A stretch of DNA of 64,000 bases from NCBI RefSeq assembly GCF_041296385.1, contig NW_027183960.1, positions 1,597,001 through 1,661,000 of the forward strand, in the 5' to 3' direction. Both the position numbers and the translations under genes were made by a program. This document shows, piece after piece, positions 37,265-47,606 of the stretch. Each line of letters starts with the position of its first letter. The stretch's first letter is position 1. The DNA comes from Aphelocoma coerulescens. Its lineage: Eukaryota > Chordata > Aves > Passeriformes > Corvidae. Under the pieces are notes generated by a model. It saw only the letters and a list, made by a program, of their open reading frames with translations. It was not told the DNA's origin and did not search any database.

Positions 37265-37850
37265 CTGGACACCTGCTCCAGAAGGATTCTGTGAGGGACA
37301 GGATCAAAACTCCTCTTAAAATCCTGAAATACAACCTGCAATGCCTTCCCATCACCCATGAGACAGGTGACCTTATGGCAGCAGGATAATCAATCAGTTA
37401 GACCAGAATTTCCCTCTGTTATCTCACGCTGCCCACGGCTGACACTGGCACTGTCCTTCCCATCACTTCCCAGTAGTGCCAAGCATGACCTTCTCCACCA
37501 TTTTTCCTGCTATCAAGATTAGATTAAGAGGGCTGGAGTTTCCTGGAAAGTCCAAGCACTTGCTGTCAAGTCGCATACAGCTGGAGAGCATTGAGCCAGC
37601 ATGGACCTCCTTGGGCTTTCAGGAGCTTGGGTAGATGATTTAGGGGGTTCCTTCTGGGACATACTGGGATGAATCCCATCCAATGCCACAGCCTCATGGA
37701 TATTGTTCTGGTCCAAGCTGTCCCCAGCAATCCCAAATGGAAGATCACTGTCCCTCGCACCACTCTGCCTCCTCCATTGGACACCCTTCAGCACCCAGAG
37801 AAGCTGGTGGTACTTGGCAGAGCCAGGGTCTGTGGGACAAGGACACTGGC
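37265..37850 (-). mobile_element. CR1 LINE fragment (reverse)
   Basis: The landmarks are the reverse complement of the CR1 reverse-transcriptase region in order: GACAGGATCAAAACTCC, TGCCTTCCCATCACCCATGA, AGGTGACCTTATGG and GGGATGAATCCCATCCAATGCC. It is strongly diverged with indels. The right edge toward 37850 is approximate. Confidence 0.7.
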
Positions 37851-37937
37851 AACAGCTAAAAGCAGAGAGGATGCCCAGAGAGCCCAATTCCCACAGGATT
37901 CTGCCATCTTGAGGGGGTCAGCCTGTCCTGAGAAGAT

Positions 37938-38886
37938 GCTTGCCATGGCTTTGGGCATTGCAGTCCTGCTGGCCCTGGTGGGCTGCACAGCCGTGGAGGG
38001 CTGAGCTGAGTGTCCGCCACCCACGAAAAGCTGGGAGAAAGACTGCGGACAGGACGTGGGATCCCAGTGACCTCCCGCCCCCAGTGCAAACATGGTGGCC
38101 ACACCTGTCCTTCCAGTGGCCCCGTAACAACTGGTCTTCCAGTTGCTTCAGTGCCTGGAGGGACCCCTCAATCCCGACAAGGTGCCAAACCCCAGCGTCC
38201 TGCCATGGACCTGTCTGGGGGTCTCCACTGAGAGTCCATCCATAAGCAGCTGCTCCAGGAGGTCAAAGAGGAGGCAGTGAGGAGAGCCCAGCAAGGCAGG
38301 GAGGGGAGGAGATGAGGGGCTGGGAAGGGAAAGGGAGGACCACGCACTTGGTCTCAGAGGACCAGGCACTGCAGGCTCGGCACTGCTGGCTCTCAGGGTG
38401 CCCTGGATGGGCAAGGTGGTGCCAGGTGCCATCCCACCATGTTCCCCGGCTGTTCTCTTGTCCTCACAGCCATGACCTTGGGACAGATGGCTCTGCACAT
38501 CCTTGTCCTCCTCTTCTGCCAACACAGTTCAGGGAAAATACTTCCACTACTCCACCTCAGTAAGGGTCCCAGGTGGCTCCATGCTGCTCAGGGTGCTGGA
38601 GGTGGTGGCAGAGGAGAACCCTGAAACCTTTAGGTGAGAGCCAGAGGGGCTGTGGCAGTGGGGTTGGGCATCCCACCACCCAGCCTGGAGCCCACTCCAT
38701 CTTCCTGGCTACTTCCAAACGTCCTGGGGCCCCATGGTTGTGGTCTCCATCCACGAGCTGGCTTCCAGCATGGATGACAGGACATACTGGCAGTGCCACA
38801 GTGCTGGGGACACCCTCGATGAAGATGGGTGGCCCAGGGTGGCCACCAGCTGGGGAGCGTATCCAGGCCATCTTCAGCTCCTACTG
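37938..38886 (+). pseudogene. Transcobalamin/intrinsic-factor family pseudogene
   Basis: Members of this family are secreted cobalamin-binding proteins. Pieces appear in family order. A signal-peptide-like start (MLALxxAVLLALVG type) begins at 37938. A segment at 38118-38300 reads LLQCLEGPLNPDKVPNPSVL, then in another frame ESIHKQLLQEVKEEAVRRAQ after a TGA. A short GQMALHIL segment lies near 38480. A C-terminal exon at about 38530-38634 reads KYFHYSTSVRVPGGSMLLRV...ENPETFR before a GTGAG donor. A last segment at about 38715-38886 reads FQTSWGPMVVVSIHELASSM...RTYWQ and ends GERIQAIFSSY in a shifted frame. Frameshifts, a stop and loss of the middle exons make it non-functional. The family is assigned from the C-terminal motifs; which paralogue cannot be told. 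Confidence 0.75.
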
Positions 38887-39584
38887 ATGCCACTGAAAGA
38901 CACTGGGAGCCGCCATGGAGCAAGGAAGTGTCATTCCAGCATGTCCCTGGGTATCTCTGTGTGACCCTGGGAGTGGCAGACAGTGCCACAAAGTAGGAGG
39001 TCCCTTGTATCCCCAGCTTCCAGGGCAGGGAAAACAAGGAGGTATTGTTCCTACAGTCCCACCCTGGCCTAACTGGAGGGGGAAGCCAGTACAAGACACC
39101 AAGAGCCCCTAGGACACAGGTGGCAGGGATCCAGCAGATGACCCTGCACCAGATTGGCTTGTGGGGCCAGGGTGGAGGATTTGGGTTATAAACCTCAGGG
39201 ATCAAGGGGACCCCCAGGATCCAGGGGACGGGGTGGGCAGCACAGAGCAGAGCCGATCGAAACCGCGATGGGGAAGGGATCAGTGCCATCTGCAGGGCAG
39301 AAGGACACTGGACGCGGGAGTGACCGCAGAGCCACCGTTTGATGGAAATGGATTGGTAGGGGTGTCAGGGGCTCCCATCGTACCAGGGACTCACCACACT
39401 GGGGCCCTTGCTAACAGGCAGGGTTGGTGCAGACAGAGAGCAAGTCAGTTCCCTGGGACACACGGGACCTCTCGATCCACTTGCAACTTTAGGCCTAAGG
39501 GGGGAAAGTGTCAAGAAGTTCTTTGATTATTCAGGGACCAAGTGGGATAGAGAAGCAGCTGCATTTTATTCAACCACTATTGGT

Positions 39585-40310
39585 AAATGTGGGGGATAGG
39601 TTTGAAAGGCATGAATTTCTGTTTCTTCCTGATTGTGATTGTAATTTACTGGGAAGGGATTTGATGGCTAAACTGGGAATGTAAATTACTATTGTGAAAG
39701 GTGATAAGGAAGCTACCACTGCTGTAACTGTCTGTCAAATGCCTGAGAAGACCTATGCTGAAGTAGACCCAGGGAAATGTGGAAAATTAGATATGGAACC
39801 TCTCCAAATCACTTTGAAGCCACCAGGACAAGTGGTGTTTAAAAAGCAATACCCTCTTTCAGGAGGGAAGGAAGGGGTTACAGCCTTTTACTGAGTCCCT
39901 GTTAAAGGCAGGTCTTTTGGAGCCACGGATGTTTCCCTATAACACTGCTATCCTTCAAGGTGAGAACCTGGCAGAATTTTAAAGTGTTAAAAAGCAGATG
40001 AACTGAGGCTCCTGCCCTAGCCCTTCCAAACAGGGAAGAAGTATTTGCATTTTATGTGGATGTTGAACAGGACCACGCCAGAGGAGTTCTAGTGCAAGAA
40101 CACCACGGGGCGGTACTTGAAGACCGATGGCCCGTTCTTCTGAAATGTTAGACCCCTCGGCGAGGGGTGGCCCCATCGTTTGCAAAATTGTGCAGCCACG
40201 GTTTTCATGGTAACTGAGGACGGCAGGAGGCTCTCTAACCCTTAAGCTTCACATCAAGTTAAGGCTTTGTTGACCAAAAGAGCCTCTCATGGAACAGGAG
40301 GATTTAGAAT
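39585..40310 (+). mobile_element. pol: Class I (gammaretrovirus-like) ERV pol remnant
   Basis: A protease end reads LLGRDLMAKLG at about 39640-39685. It is followed by a reverse-transcriptase start (LKPPGQVVFKKQYPLS, then AGLLEP...YNTAIL) and, after an internal deletion, the RT connection region (ALALPNREEVFAFYVDVEQ...RGVLVQ). Multiple stops and frameshifts interrupt it and no LTRs are recognised. The motif set is of the class I type, unlike the provirus at the right end of the window, so it is an independent and older insertion. Confidence 0.7.
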
Positions 40311-40599
40311 TAAGTAGGGGGGAAGGGTTTAACCCCACCTCCTGTTTAACTGGTCCCGAGGGAGGAGACCTGAAGGAAACTCATGACTGGATTCAGGTAA
40401 TAGATCTCCAGATGCCGAGGAGATATTAAATTATCCCCCTTGGAATTAATGTTTGGGATTTTTCTTTTTCTGGAGCAGTAAATCAGGATGTTGATGGGAA
40501 GTCTCTGGTTCTGTTCCCAACAGGGCAGCCATTTGGCGCAGTCCAGGAATGCGGCATCAGAGTCCATGGAGGTGTAGGACAGATCTTTCCCTCTCCCAC

Positions 40600-41240
40600 T
40601 CCCCACTGCCACCAGCTCCCCCTGGGCAACGAGGGGGCTCCCGGCTGAGCGAGGGCAGCGCGAACGTGCAGCAGCTCAAGGATCCGCTCCCTGCGCACTT
40701 CCCGGGACAGGGCTGCCCTGGGCCTTGGCATGGACGCCCTTCTCTGCTCGGCGTGACCCTCCTGCCTCAGCCTCGCTCAATTCGATTCATGTGCCTCCCG
40801 TGAGGGACACCCTCCACACAGATCCTGCTTCTGATTCCTTGGATCCACAGCGCTGTTTTTCCTGGATTTCAGCCACGGCTTCCCCTGTGTAAAGGATAGG
40901 GATACATAGGAGGAGTGTGTTGGGCTCCCCTCCACCACTGTTAGTGGTTTCAGGCCCCCAAGAGCTCTTGTGTCTCCCTTTTTCCCAACAATATCCCTCC
41001 ATCCCCTCCTTCCCGACGCTTCCCCTCAGCAGCACCGAGCCTTTTCCCCGCCCTTTTTCCCCTCAGCGCTGGCCCCGCCCCCGCTCAGACCACGCCCCCT
41101 CGGCGCCGCTGAGGCCTTGGCCACGCCCACCGTCCTGGTGGGACCGGCTCCCCGCCCTCCCTTCCCTAATTAGCGCCCTTAGTTCGTCCCTCGTTAATAC
41201 GTCACTAATTAGGCCCCTGGCGGCCAAGAGCAGGGGTTTG
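40600..41240. promoter_or_regulatory. GC-rich patch with CTAATTAG pair
   Basis: A locally CpG-enriched patch (GCCCCGCCCCC near 41070, CCTCGGCGCCGC near 41098) is followed by two CTAATTAG palindromes about 40 bp apart (about 41166 and 41206) around an ATACGTCA CRE-like site. CTAATTAG is the classic homeodomain core. No transcript or exon is recognised beside it, so regulatory function is only a possibility. Confidence 0.25.
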
Positions 41241-42289
41241 GAGGAGCTCTGTGGGACACCCTGGCTGCGTGGGGCAGACCAGAGACGCCCAGTGTTGTCC
41301 CTCCACTCAGGGCAGGGATTCGGGGCACCGCGGCCACCCGGGGAAGATGCTCCGTTGCCAGCCCACACCTCCACGAAAGGGAGAGGAGGAAAGCAGGGTG
41401 CCAGAGACACAGAACCCCTCAAGACTTCCCCAGCTGGGTCTTCTCCGCCCCGCCCCTTCCAGCTGTATGCCGTGTTTACAGGAGCTCAGAAAGAGGAAAA
41501 AAAAAGAGAAACGAGCTCCACAGTGAATTCCTGAAAGAAAAATCCATCAATGGCCAGGAGACTCCTGTGGCTCCTTCCTGAAAATCAGGGCTGTGGGGAA
41601 CAGGGTGCAGGGTGTCCCAGGACACAGAGCTGGACACTGATCCCTCCTGGATCTCCTTGGCACCCCTGTCCCAGGCAAGGATGGTACTGAATATCCTCTT
41701 GGAGCTGTCCCAGGAAGGTCCCTGCTCCCTGGCGCAGGATGGGAGGGGTAGAGGTGGTCCTCTCACACTCATCCCACTCATTCCCCCCTGCCCTGACTTT
41801 GCCCCTGGGGTGCTCACCCCCCTTTTTAGGGTGTCCAGCCCTGTTCTCATGGGGAACCTTGGGCACCCATGAGCATAACCAACCTTTCTGGGAGGCTGGG
41901 AGCACTGGTGAGGGAGGGGGCTGTTTCTGGTGACCTGGAACTTGGCTCCTGCTGTGAGCCAGCGGCTTTCTGCCTGCTGGGCTGGGGGAACACCCTCTCT
42001 GAGCTCTGTGACAGCCCCAGCCCCACACCCACTCCTTGCCACAGCTCCTCCCAGACAGCATCTGCTACGGACATGTCCCCTGCTACTGTCCTTTGGCCAG
42101 GGGCCTTGTGGCTCATGCCAGACCCTTCTTCCTCCCCAGGGAGCCTCCTCCCAGGTAAGGGGGGAGCCCCCCACAGCCCAGGACTCTCCAGCTCAGCCCC
42201 CCTGGAGCCAGGCCGCCGTCTGAGTCCCACGTGCCCTGAGCCAAGTGGGGACTGGTGGCCGTCTTGGCCACAGTGACCACAGATAAATC

Positions 42290-42591
42290 GACTTTCCAAC
42301 CTCTGACAAGAGGAAAAGGGCCAGCAAAACCTCAGTTCGGGGCATGAGGAGAGCAGACTTCAGACTGCTCAGGGAACTGGTAAGCAGGGTCTCCAGGGAC
42401 AATGCTTTTGCAGGTGCTGGGGTCCATCAGTGCTGGTCAATTTTGAAACATCACCTCCTAAGGGCACAGGAGTAGGAGAGTCCCAAATGTCGGAATCCAA
42501 GCAGACGAGGCAGAAGGCATCTTCTCTGGGAAAGAGGATGGAAAAGAAAGCTGTGTGCCCAGTGGAAGCAAGGTCAGCAGAAGAATACAGA
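42290..42591 (+). mobile_element. CR1 ORF2 fragment, left piece
   Basis: The plus strand reads SVRGMRRADFRLLRELVSRV followed by WxxLKHHLLRAQE, which matches CR1 ORF2 between endonuclease and reverse transcriptase. It breaks off at GAATACAG, where a 0.47-kb insertion begins, and resumes at about 43063. Confidence 0.75.
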
Positions 42592-43062
42592 TGTCAGGAA
42601 AATTAATCCACAAACACCACAGGTTTATGTCCAAACAAGAGACAGAGCAATCCTGTTACTTTATTCGAATAAAGGGAGAGGCCATGGGCATTTCCCATGG
42701 GATCTCTCAAATTGTTAGAGGACGCAGCTTCCTTTTTCTCCTGATTTCCCGGCTGCATTTTCCTCTCTCCTTCCCCAGTGGCTGAGGTACTTGACAGGTA
42801 CAGACTTCCCGAATGGCTTAATACAAACCCCCTTTCTAATGTGCACCCCCCACCCTCATTCTTTTCCTTGTGTCTCTGTTCTTTTTCTCTAAATCCAGGG
42901 ATTAGCAGAGTCTTGAGTGAGTAACAGTCTGTGTCAATTAGTGGAATTCCTATGGAATTTATGGTTCCTCCCTTTGCTTCTTTCACCTATCAGTATCTGG
43001 CTTTATCTACCATCATGCCCACAGATAGTTTGTAAAGACACCTCCTCCTCATTCCTTCCACA
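42592..43062 (-). mobile_element. LTR-like insertion within CR1
   Basis: It splits one CR1 copy: left flank GAATACAG, right flank ACAGAGATGTC. It contains the perfect 14-bp palindrome TTTATTCGAATAAA at about 42660 and begins TGTCAGG. The ends could be TGTC...GACA (42592-43040), but the target duplication is not clear. On the minus strand the palindrome includes an AATAAA-type signal. I read it as a solo LTR of unknown family. Confidence 0.45.
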
Positions 43063-43312
43063 GAGATGTCTCTTGCCACTGTAGGGAGAACTTTGGTGCA
43101 GTGAAAGCTCAGCTGGAGAGGAAGGTGGCCAGAAGTGTGGGGCACAATAAAGAGTGTTTTTAAATATATTAATGGAAAAAAACATTGTAGAAATAACATT
43201 GTCCCCTTCCAGGATGTGGATGGTCACCTCACAAACAGGGACAGGGACACAGCACAGGTGTTTAATGCATTCTTTGCCTCTGTCTTCAACACTCCTCCCT
43301 CCCTTCCCAGTG
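43063..43312 (+). mobile_element. CR1 ORF2 fragment, right piece
   Basis: It continues the interrupted CR1: VKAQLERKVARSV, FKYINGKKH and QVFNAFFASVFNTPPSL. The last is the strongly conserved CR1 motif just before the reverse-transcriptase domain. It is truncated after 43312. Confidence 0.8.
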
Positions 43313-43318
43313 GAAAAC

Positions 43319-43478
43319 ATGCACTGTACCAAGGGACACTGCAAAATCCTTGAAGAGGGCAAGCCCTGCTCAGCAGAAACCAAACCACTCATGTTTGATC
43401 CACAGCATTCCCATCATGAATCTGAACCCAGCGTGTGCCAGCAATTGGGAAAAAAGGAGCCCTATGCCCGTCAAAACC
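43319..43478 (+). repeat. Diverged dispersed repeat, copy 2
   Basis: It matches 37047-37200 in direct orientation. It lies at the opposite side of the spacer but is not part of the inverted repeat, because it is not mirrored. Confidence 0.6.
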
Positions 43479-43556
43479 AGAGCAGTGGGAGCACTATGAG
43501 CACTCCTTGGGAAATCCTGACTTATTTAGAACAGAGGCAACGCAGAAGTCGGTGAG

Positions 43557-43848
43557 CTGTTACAGAAAACTCTTCCTGCCATCGACAGCCAGTTCAGGAG
43601 AGCTCCCCAGAGACACAGGAACTTCAACTCCCTTTGTCTCTGGAAGATTTCTCAGGCACAGAGAGTGTTTCCAGTTGGTACTGCTGCAGTGTCCTGGGAG
43701 CCATGGGCTTGACACTGGTGGCAGCAGCACTCTTCCTGATGTGCCACTTGCTGCAGGGAATGACTCACTGCAGCAGGCTGAGCTGTTCTTACTGCCAGGC
43801 TTTTTCTGGCCATGTGCATCTTTAGAGATGCGCTGGTTCTGCTGATCC
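43557..43848 (-). pseudogene. Diverged PIM-exon-1/satellite-family remnant
   Basis: On the minus strand the DNA matches the satellite through CAGAACC...CTCATT/CGCATCT, GATGCAC[CA]TG[TG]CCAG[GA]AA[GA]AGCC and GCAGTAAG. The frame then reads LQQVAHQEECCCHQCQ...GSQDTAAVPTGN, paralleling [11 protein letters not shown]...[13 protein letters not shown] in exon 1 of the kinase gene. It is head-to-head with the arm 2 gene, and its right end coincides with the inner boundary of the palindrome. It is short and without splice context, so I call it a remnant. Confidence 0.6.
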
Positions 43849-44006
43849 CTGAGGTGGGCACAGGGCTGTGACGGCACAAAGGGGCTGAGCGCTGGCGAGA
43901 GGCAGGGCTGGGATGTCACCCGGCTGTCCTGGCCCACAGCACTGTGACATCACCGCGCAGTCGCTATGTAACACTGCCAGCACCTGCAGCTGCCAGTGCA
44001 GTCGCG

Positions 44007-47000
44007 ATGGGACGCGCCGGAGCCATGTGTGACGGTGGCGTCCTGGTGATTGTGCTTGTCCTGCTGCTGGCCACTGTGGCTGTCTGGTGGGCCGTTGGCC
44101 ACTGGCAACCACGGAGGCGGCAGGCACGGACATCGAAGAGGCGCAAGCGCCCGGGGGTGCAGCCCAGAGGCTCACGGAGGAAGCGAGGAGCCCCTGTGGC
44201 TCCCAGGTCCTCCAGGCCTCGGGTGACCCCTCGCAAGCGGCCACGTGCTCCCGCGAGCCCTCTGGACAGCCCCTGCAGCTGCGGCCCCTGCGTGGCAGTG
44301 GCCCAGGAGCTGCAGGAACTGATGCTGCTGCTCTGGGCTCGCAATGGGACATGGGTGCCGCTCTGCTCTGGGATGTGGCAGGCATTGTGGAAAGAACTGG
44401 AGGAGCTGGTGAAGCGAGGCCACCTGCCCTGCTGTGGCTCGTCCAGCTCCTCCAGGAGCCTCCATCCCTTCAAGAGGCCGCTCCCAGCAAGATTATCCAT
44501 CCCTGGGAGAGCCTCAACCCTTGCAAGGACGGCACACCATGAGGGACCCACCATCCAGGCAAGAAGCTCAGGCTGTCAGAGATCCTCCATCCTGCCACGA
44601 GCCTCCGCTATCTCTGACAGCTTCTATCCCCCGCAGACGCTCAGTGAGACCTGTCAGCCTGCAGAAGGTGCAGAGCCTGTGGACAGGTCTCCCAGCTCCC
44701 TTGGACTCACGGACTTCAACAATACGGGCGCAACCCTGACAACTGACGTGGCCAGGGAAAGCCCAGAAGTCCAAGTGGGAGCCCAGCCCGATCCAGGGGA
44801 GCCTTCTCAGGAGCAGGTGGCGGAGCAGCAAGTGAGCTGGAGCCAGCAGTTGCCGGCCCACAGCTCCCAGGACGCTGTGCCGGCTGTGCCAGCTGGCAAC
44901 AGCCCGTGCCTGGTGGCAGAGATGACCCTCAAGAGACCCAGGAGGTTCCTCCATCTCCAGGAAGCTGCTCCAAGACGGCCACCGACTACCAGGAAGGCCT
45001 TTCTGGTAGCAGGTGAGATCTTCTGAGGAGCTGTCTGAGGCTCCCTCGGGGCTCTTGAGGGGCATCCACAGGCCAGGCCAGGGCCCTTGAGAGCAGCAGA
45101 GTCTCTGGCTGTTTCCAGTGCTTCTGATGCCACGGCTTCAAAAAACCCCTCCCTGGTTTGCAGCTGCTCCTGACACCCCCCTGTGCGAGTCCTCGGGCTG
45201 TAGCCCCGGCAGTCCTCAACAGCAGAGTCCAGCCCACGACGCCGGGGACAGCGACGGTGACGCCCTGCCCCGCTGCCCTCCGGCTCCTGCAGCCGCCTCT
45301 GCGCGCTCCCCTGCCCCAGCTCTGCCGCTCCCCTGCCCGACGGCTGCAAGGCGGTGGCCGCTGCCCGGCGCGCAGCAGGAAGCAGGTCAGAGCAACGTGG
45401 CCCGCGGTGGCTCGGCTCGCTTTACTCGCGGGCACTTGGCCGGGGGGGCCCTGGGCGCAAGGCTGATGGCTCGGTCTCGGTCGCAGGGCAAAAGAAGAAG
45501 CTGCAGGAGCTGTACCAGCTGGGCCCTCAGCTGGGCAGCGGTGGCTTCGGCACCGTTTTCTCGGGCATCCGCCTCTCAGACGGGAGTCCGGTAAAGTGGC
45601 CGAGACGGCGGGGCGCGGGAGGAGGGCCAGGGGCGGGGCGGGGCAGGGCTTGAGCTCAGCCCCGTCTCTCGTGGGCTTGCAGGTGGCCATCAAACGCGTG
45701 GCCCGGGAGAGCGTCCTGCGGTGGTACGAGCTGGTGAGTGAGCGGGGCCACCGCGACAGAGCGGGGCGTGGCGGGCAGGGATAAGGCCAGGGCCCCAGGG
45801 CGGGAGGCGGCGCAGGGCGGGGGGAGCGGGCGTGGGCTCAGCGTGCGAGCCGGAGCATCGCGGGCCCGGGGATGCCAAACACTGGTGATGGGGCCGGGCA
45901 GGGGGGCACCCCCGAAGCATCCCCTGGGCGGGAGGAAGCCCAAGCACCAGGGAGGCTGCCCAAGGGGGCACTGGGGCATCCCAGGCACGAGGCAGCGGAG
46001 CCACAGGGCAGTATCAGGCCTGCTGGAGGCACTGTCTCCTCCTCACAGCCCGACGGCACCCGTGTTCCCATGGAGATCGTGCTCATGGAGAAGGTGGGCT
46101 CTGGCTGCCACAACATCATCCAGCTCCTCGACTGGTTTGAGCTGCCTGACAGCTTCCTGCTGGTGATGGAGCGTCTGGAGCCATCGCAGGATCTCCTGGC
46201 CTTCCTGCTGGAGCAGGGGTTCCTGTGCGAGGAGATGGCGCGCTGGCTTTTCTGCCAGGTGCTGGAGGCCGTGCGGCACTGCACCGCCTGCGGCGTCCTG
46301 CACCGGGACATCAAGCCAGAGAATCTCCTCGTGGACCCGGAGAGCGGCGACCTGAAGCTCATCGACTTCGGTTGCGGCACCTTCCTCCAGGAGCAGGCCT
46401 TCACGCGATTTGCCGGTGAGCCCACAGGCGAGGCCCTGCTCCCAGTGCCAGGCACTGCACGGCCCCATTCCCTCCTGGGCTGTGGGCTGCGGCATTCAGC
46501 CGGCTGCCGCCTGCCCTTTGGCACGGGGCAGATGCTGTGCCCCAGGAGCCAGCTGCCAGCCCTGCCCACAAAGCCAGGCCCCGGCCGCTCGGCTTGGCAG
46601 GCCCGCAAGGGCTTGGGCTGCTCCGCTGGCCTTGTTTGCCTTGCAGAACGGTTTCTTGGCTTTGGCCAATTGGCTGGGGAACGCCCGGTGGCCTCGGGGG
46701 GAAGTTGTGGCCACCGGTGCAGCCCCTGCTTCCGCCAGGAGGCTGGCACCAGGCTCTGGAAGCCAGCAGCCTGCACCTGGACAGCGCCACCTGTCTCCCC
46801 TAGGAACACACATGTACAGCCCACCCGAGTGGATCTGCCTTGGCTGCTACCACGGCCATTCGGCAACCATCTGGTCCCTGGGTGTGCTGCTGTACGTCAT
46901 GGTCTGCGGGAACATGCCCTTCCAGGAGGACCGTGACATCGTGTCGGGGCAGCTCTTCTTCTGGCAGCAGGTCTCTCCAGGTTGGTGTCTGGCCTCAAGA

Positions 47001-47408
47001 AGGCAGGCTTTGGCAGATGGCACCGCGCAGCCCAGCGTGGCCCTCACGCAGCTGCGCGGGAGGCCCATCTGCCCTCAAGAGCTGGCCGCAGGAGGCAGCC
47101 CGTGACGACGTGGTCGGTGTGGCCTGCTTGGCTGAAGGAGGTGGCGCGTGTCCTGCCGTGCCACTGTCCCGCAAAGGGCAGAGTCAGCCGGGAGGCTGGC
47201 ACAGCTCTGAGCACACGCAGCATAGCCCGGGCCCTGGAGGCGCCGGGAGCAGCTGGGCAGGAGCCTTCTGCAAGTGACCGGCGCTTTCTGGTTTCTCTCC
47301 CCAGAGTGCCAACATCTGATCCGCTGGTGTTTGTCCAAGCACCCTGCGGACAGGCCAGCGCTGGAGGAGATCTTGCGCCACCCTTGGGTGCGGGGCAGGC
47401 GTCTTTGA
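44007..47408 (+). CDS. PIM1-like: PIM-like Ser/Thr kinase with membrane-anchored N-terminal extension, arm 2
   Basis: Exons are 44007-45012, 45164-45385, 45487-45590, 45683-45733, 46049-46415, 46804-46980 and 47305-47408. All have GT-AG borders and the phases agree, giving 676 codons. A hydrophobic segment at residues 12-30 ([19 protein letters not shown]) followed by RRR/KRRKRP predicts a single-pass anchor with the kinase on the cytosolic side. Exons 2-3 supply a Pro/Ala-rich linker and the GSGGFGTV loop, exon 4 VAIK, exon 5 the hinge, HRDIKPEN and DFG, exon 6 SPPEW, and exon 7 the C-lobe end. It differs from the arm 1 product at residue 3 (Arg for Cys) and at hinge residue 504 (Leu for Pro, ERLEP). 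PIM kinases are constitutively active and lack a regulatory domain; the proline is a hallmark of their hinge. AATAAA is at 47472-47477. An open frame continues upstream only through a GTG, so the ATG at 44007 is the likely start. Confidence 0.88.
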
Positions 47409-47606
47409 TGCCTTGCCAGAGCCTCTGCAGCACCCGATTACCGAGTCCCATGCAGGACTGAGGGCTCGAGAAATAAAACAACCACAAACCCATGCCGGGG
47501 TGTCAAGTCTGGTCCTGTTTAGCAACTTCAGCTAAAGAACCCTCTTGGGAAAAGGGGTAATCAGAGTGTTCTCTTCAGCCTTTGTCAAGCTTTTGATGCC
47601 TTTTCT

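Larger units (their letters stand above)
36896..43848. other. Palindrome spacer (6.95 kb)
   Basis: This single-copy sequence lies between the arms. It holds old mobile-element fragments, a transcobalamin-family pseudogene, a class I ERV remnant and an exon-like remnant, listed separately. I find no intact gene. Unassigned stretches are about 38890-39580, 40300-42290 and 43480-43555; the first two contain moderately GC-rich sequence with frames that carry no family motif. Confidence 0.8.

Noticed and set aside
41476..42174. A 232-codon minus-strand frame in the spacer
   Set aside because: It has no recognisable domain, overlapping frames of similar length exist on both strands, and there is no splice or promoter context.
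43944..44006. N-terminal extension of the kinase beginning upstream of 44007
   Set aside because: The upstream frame opens only with GTG. The first ATG, in good context, is at 44007 (36737 in arm 1).
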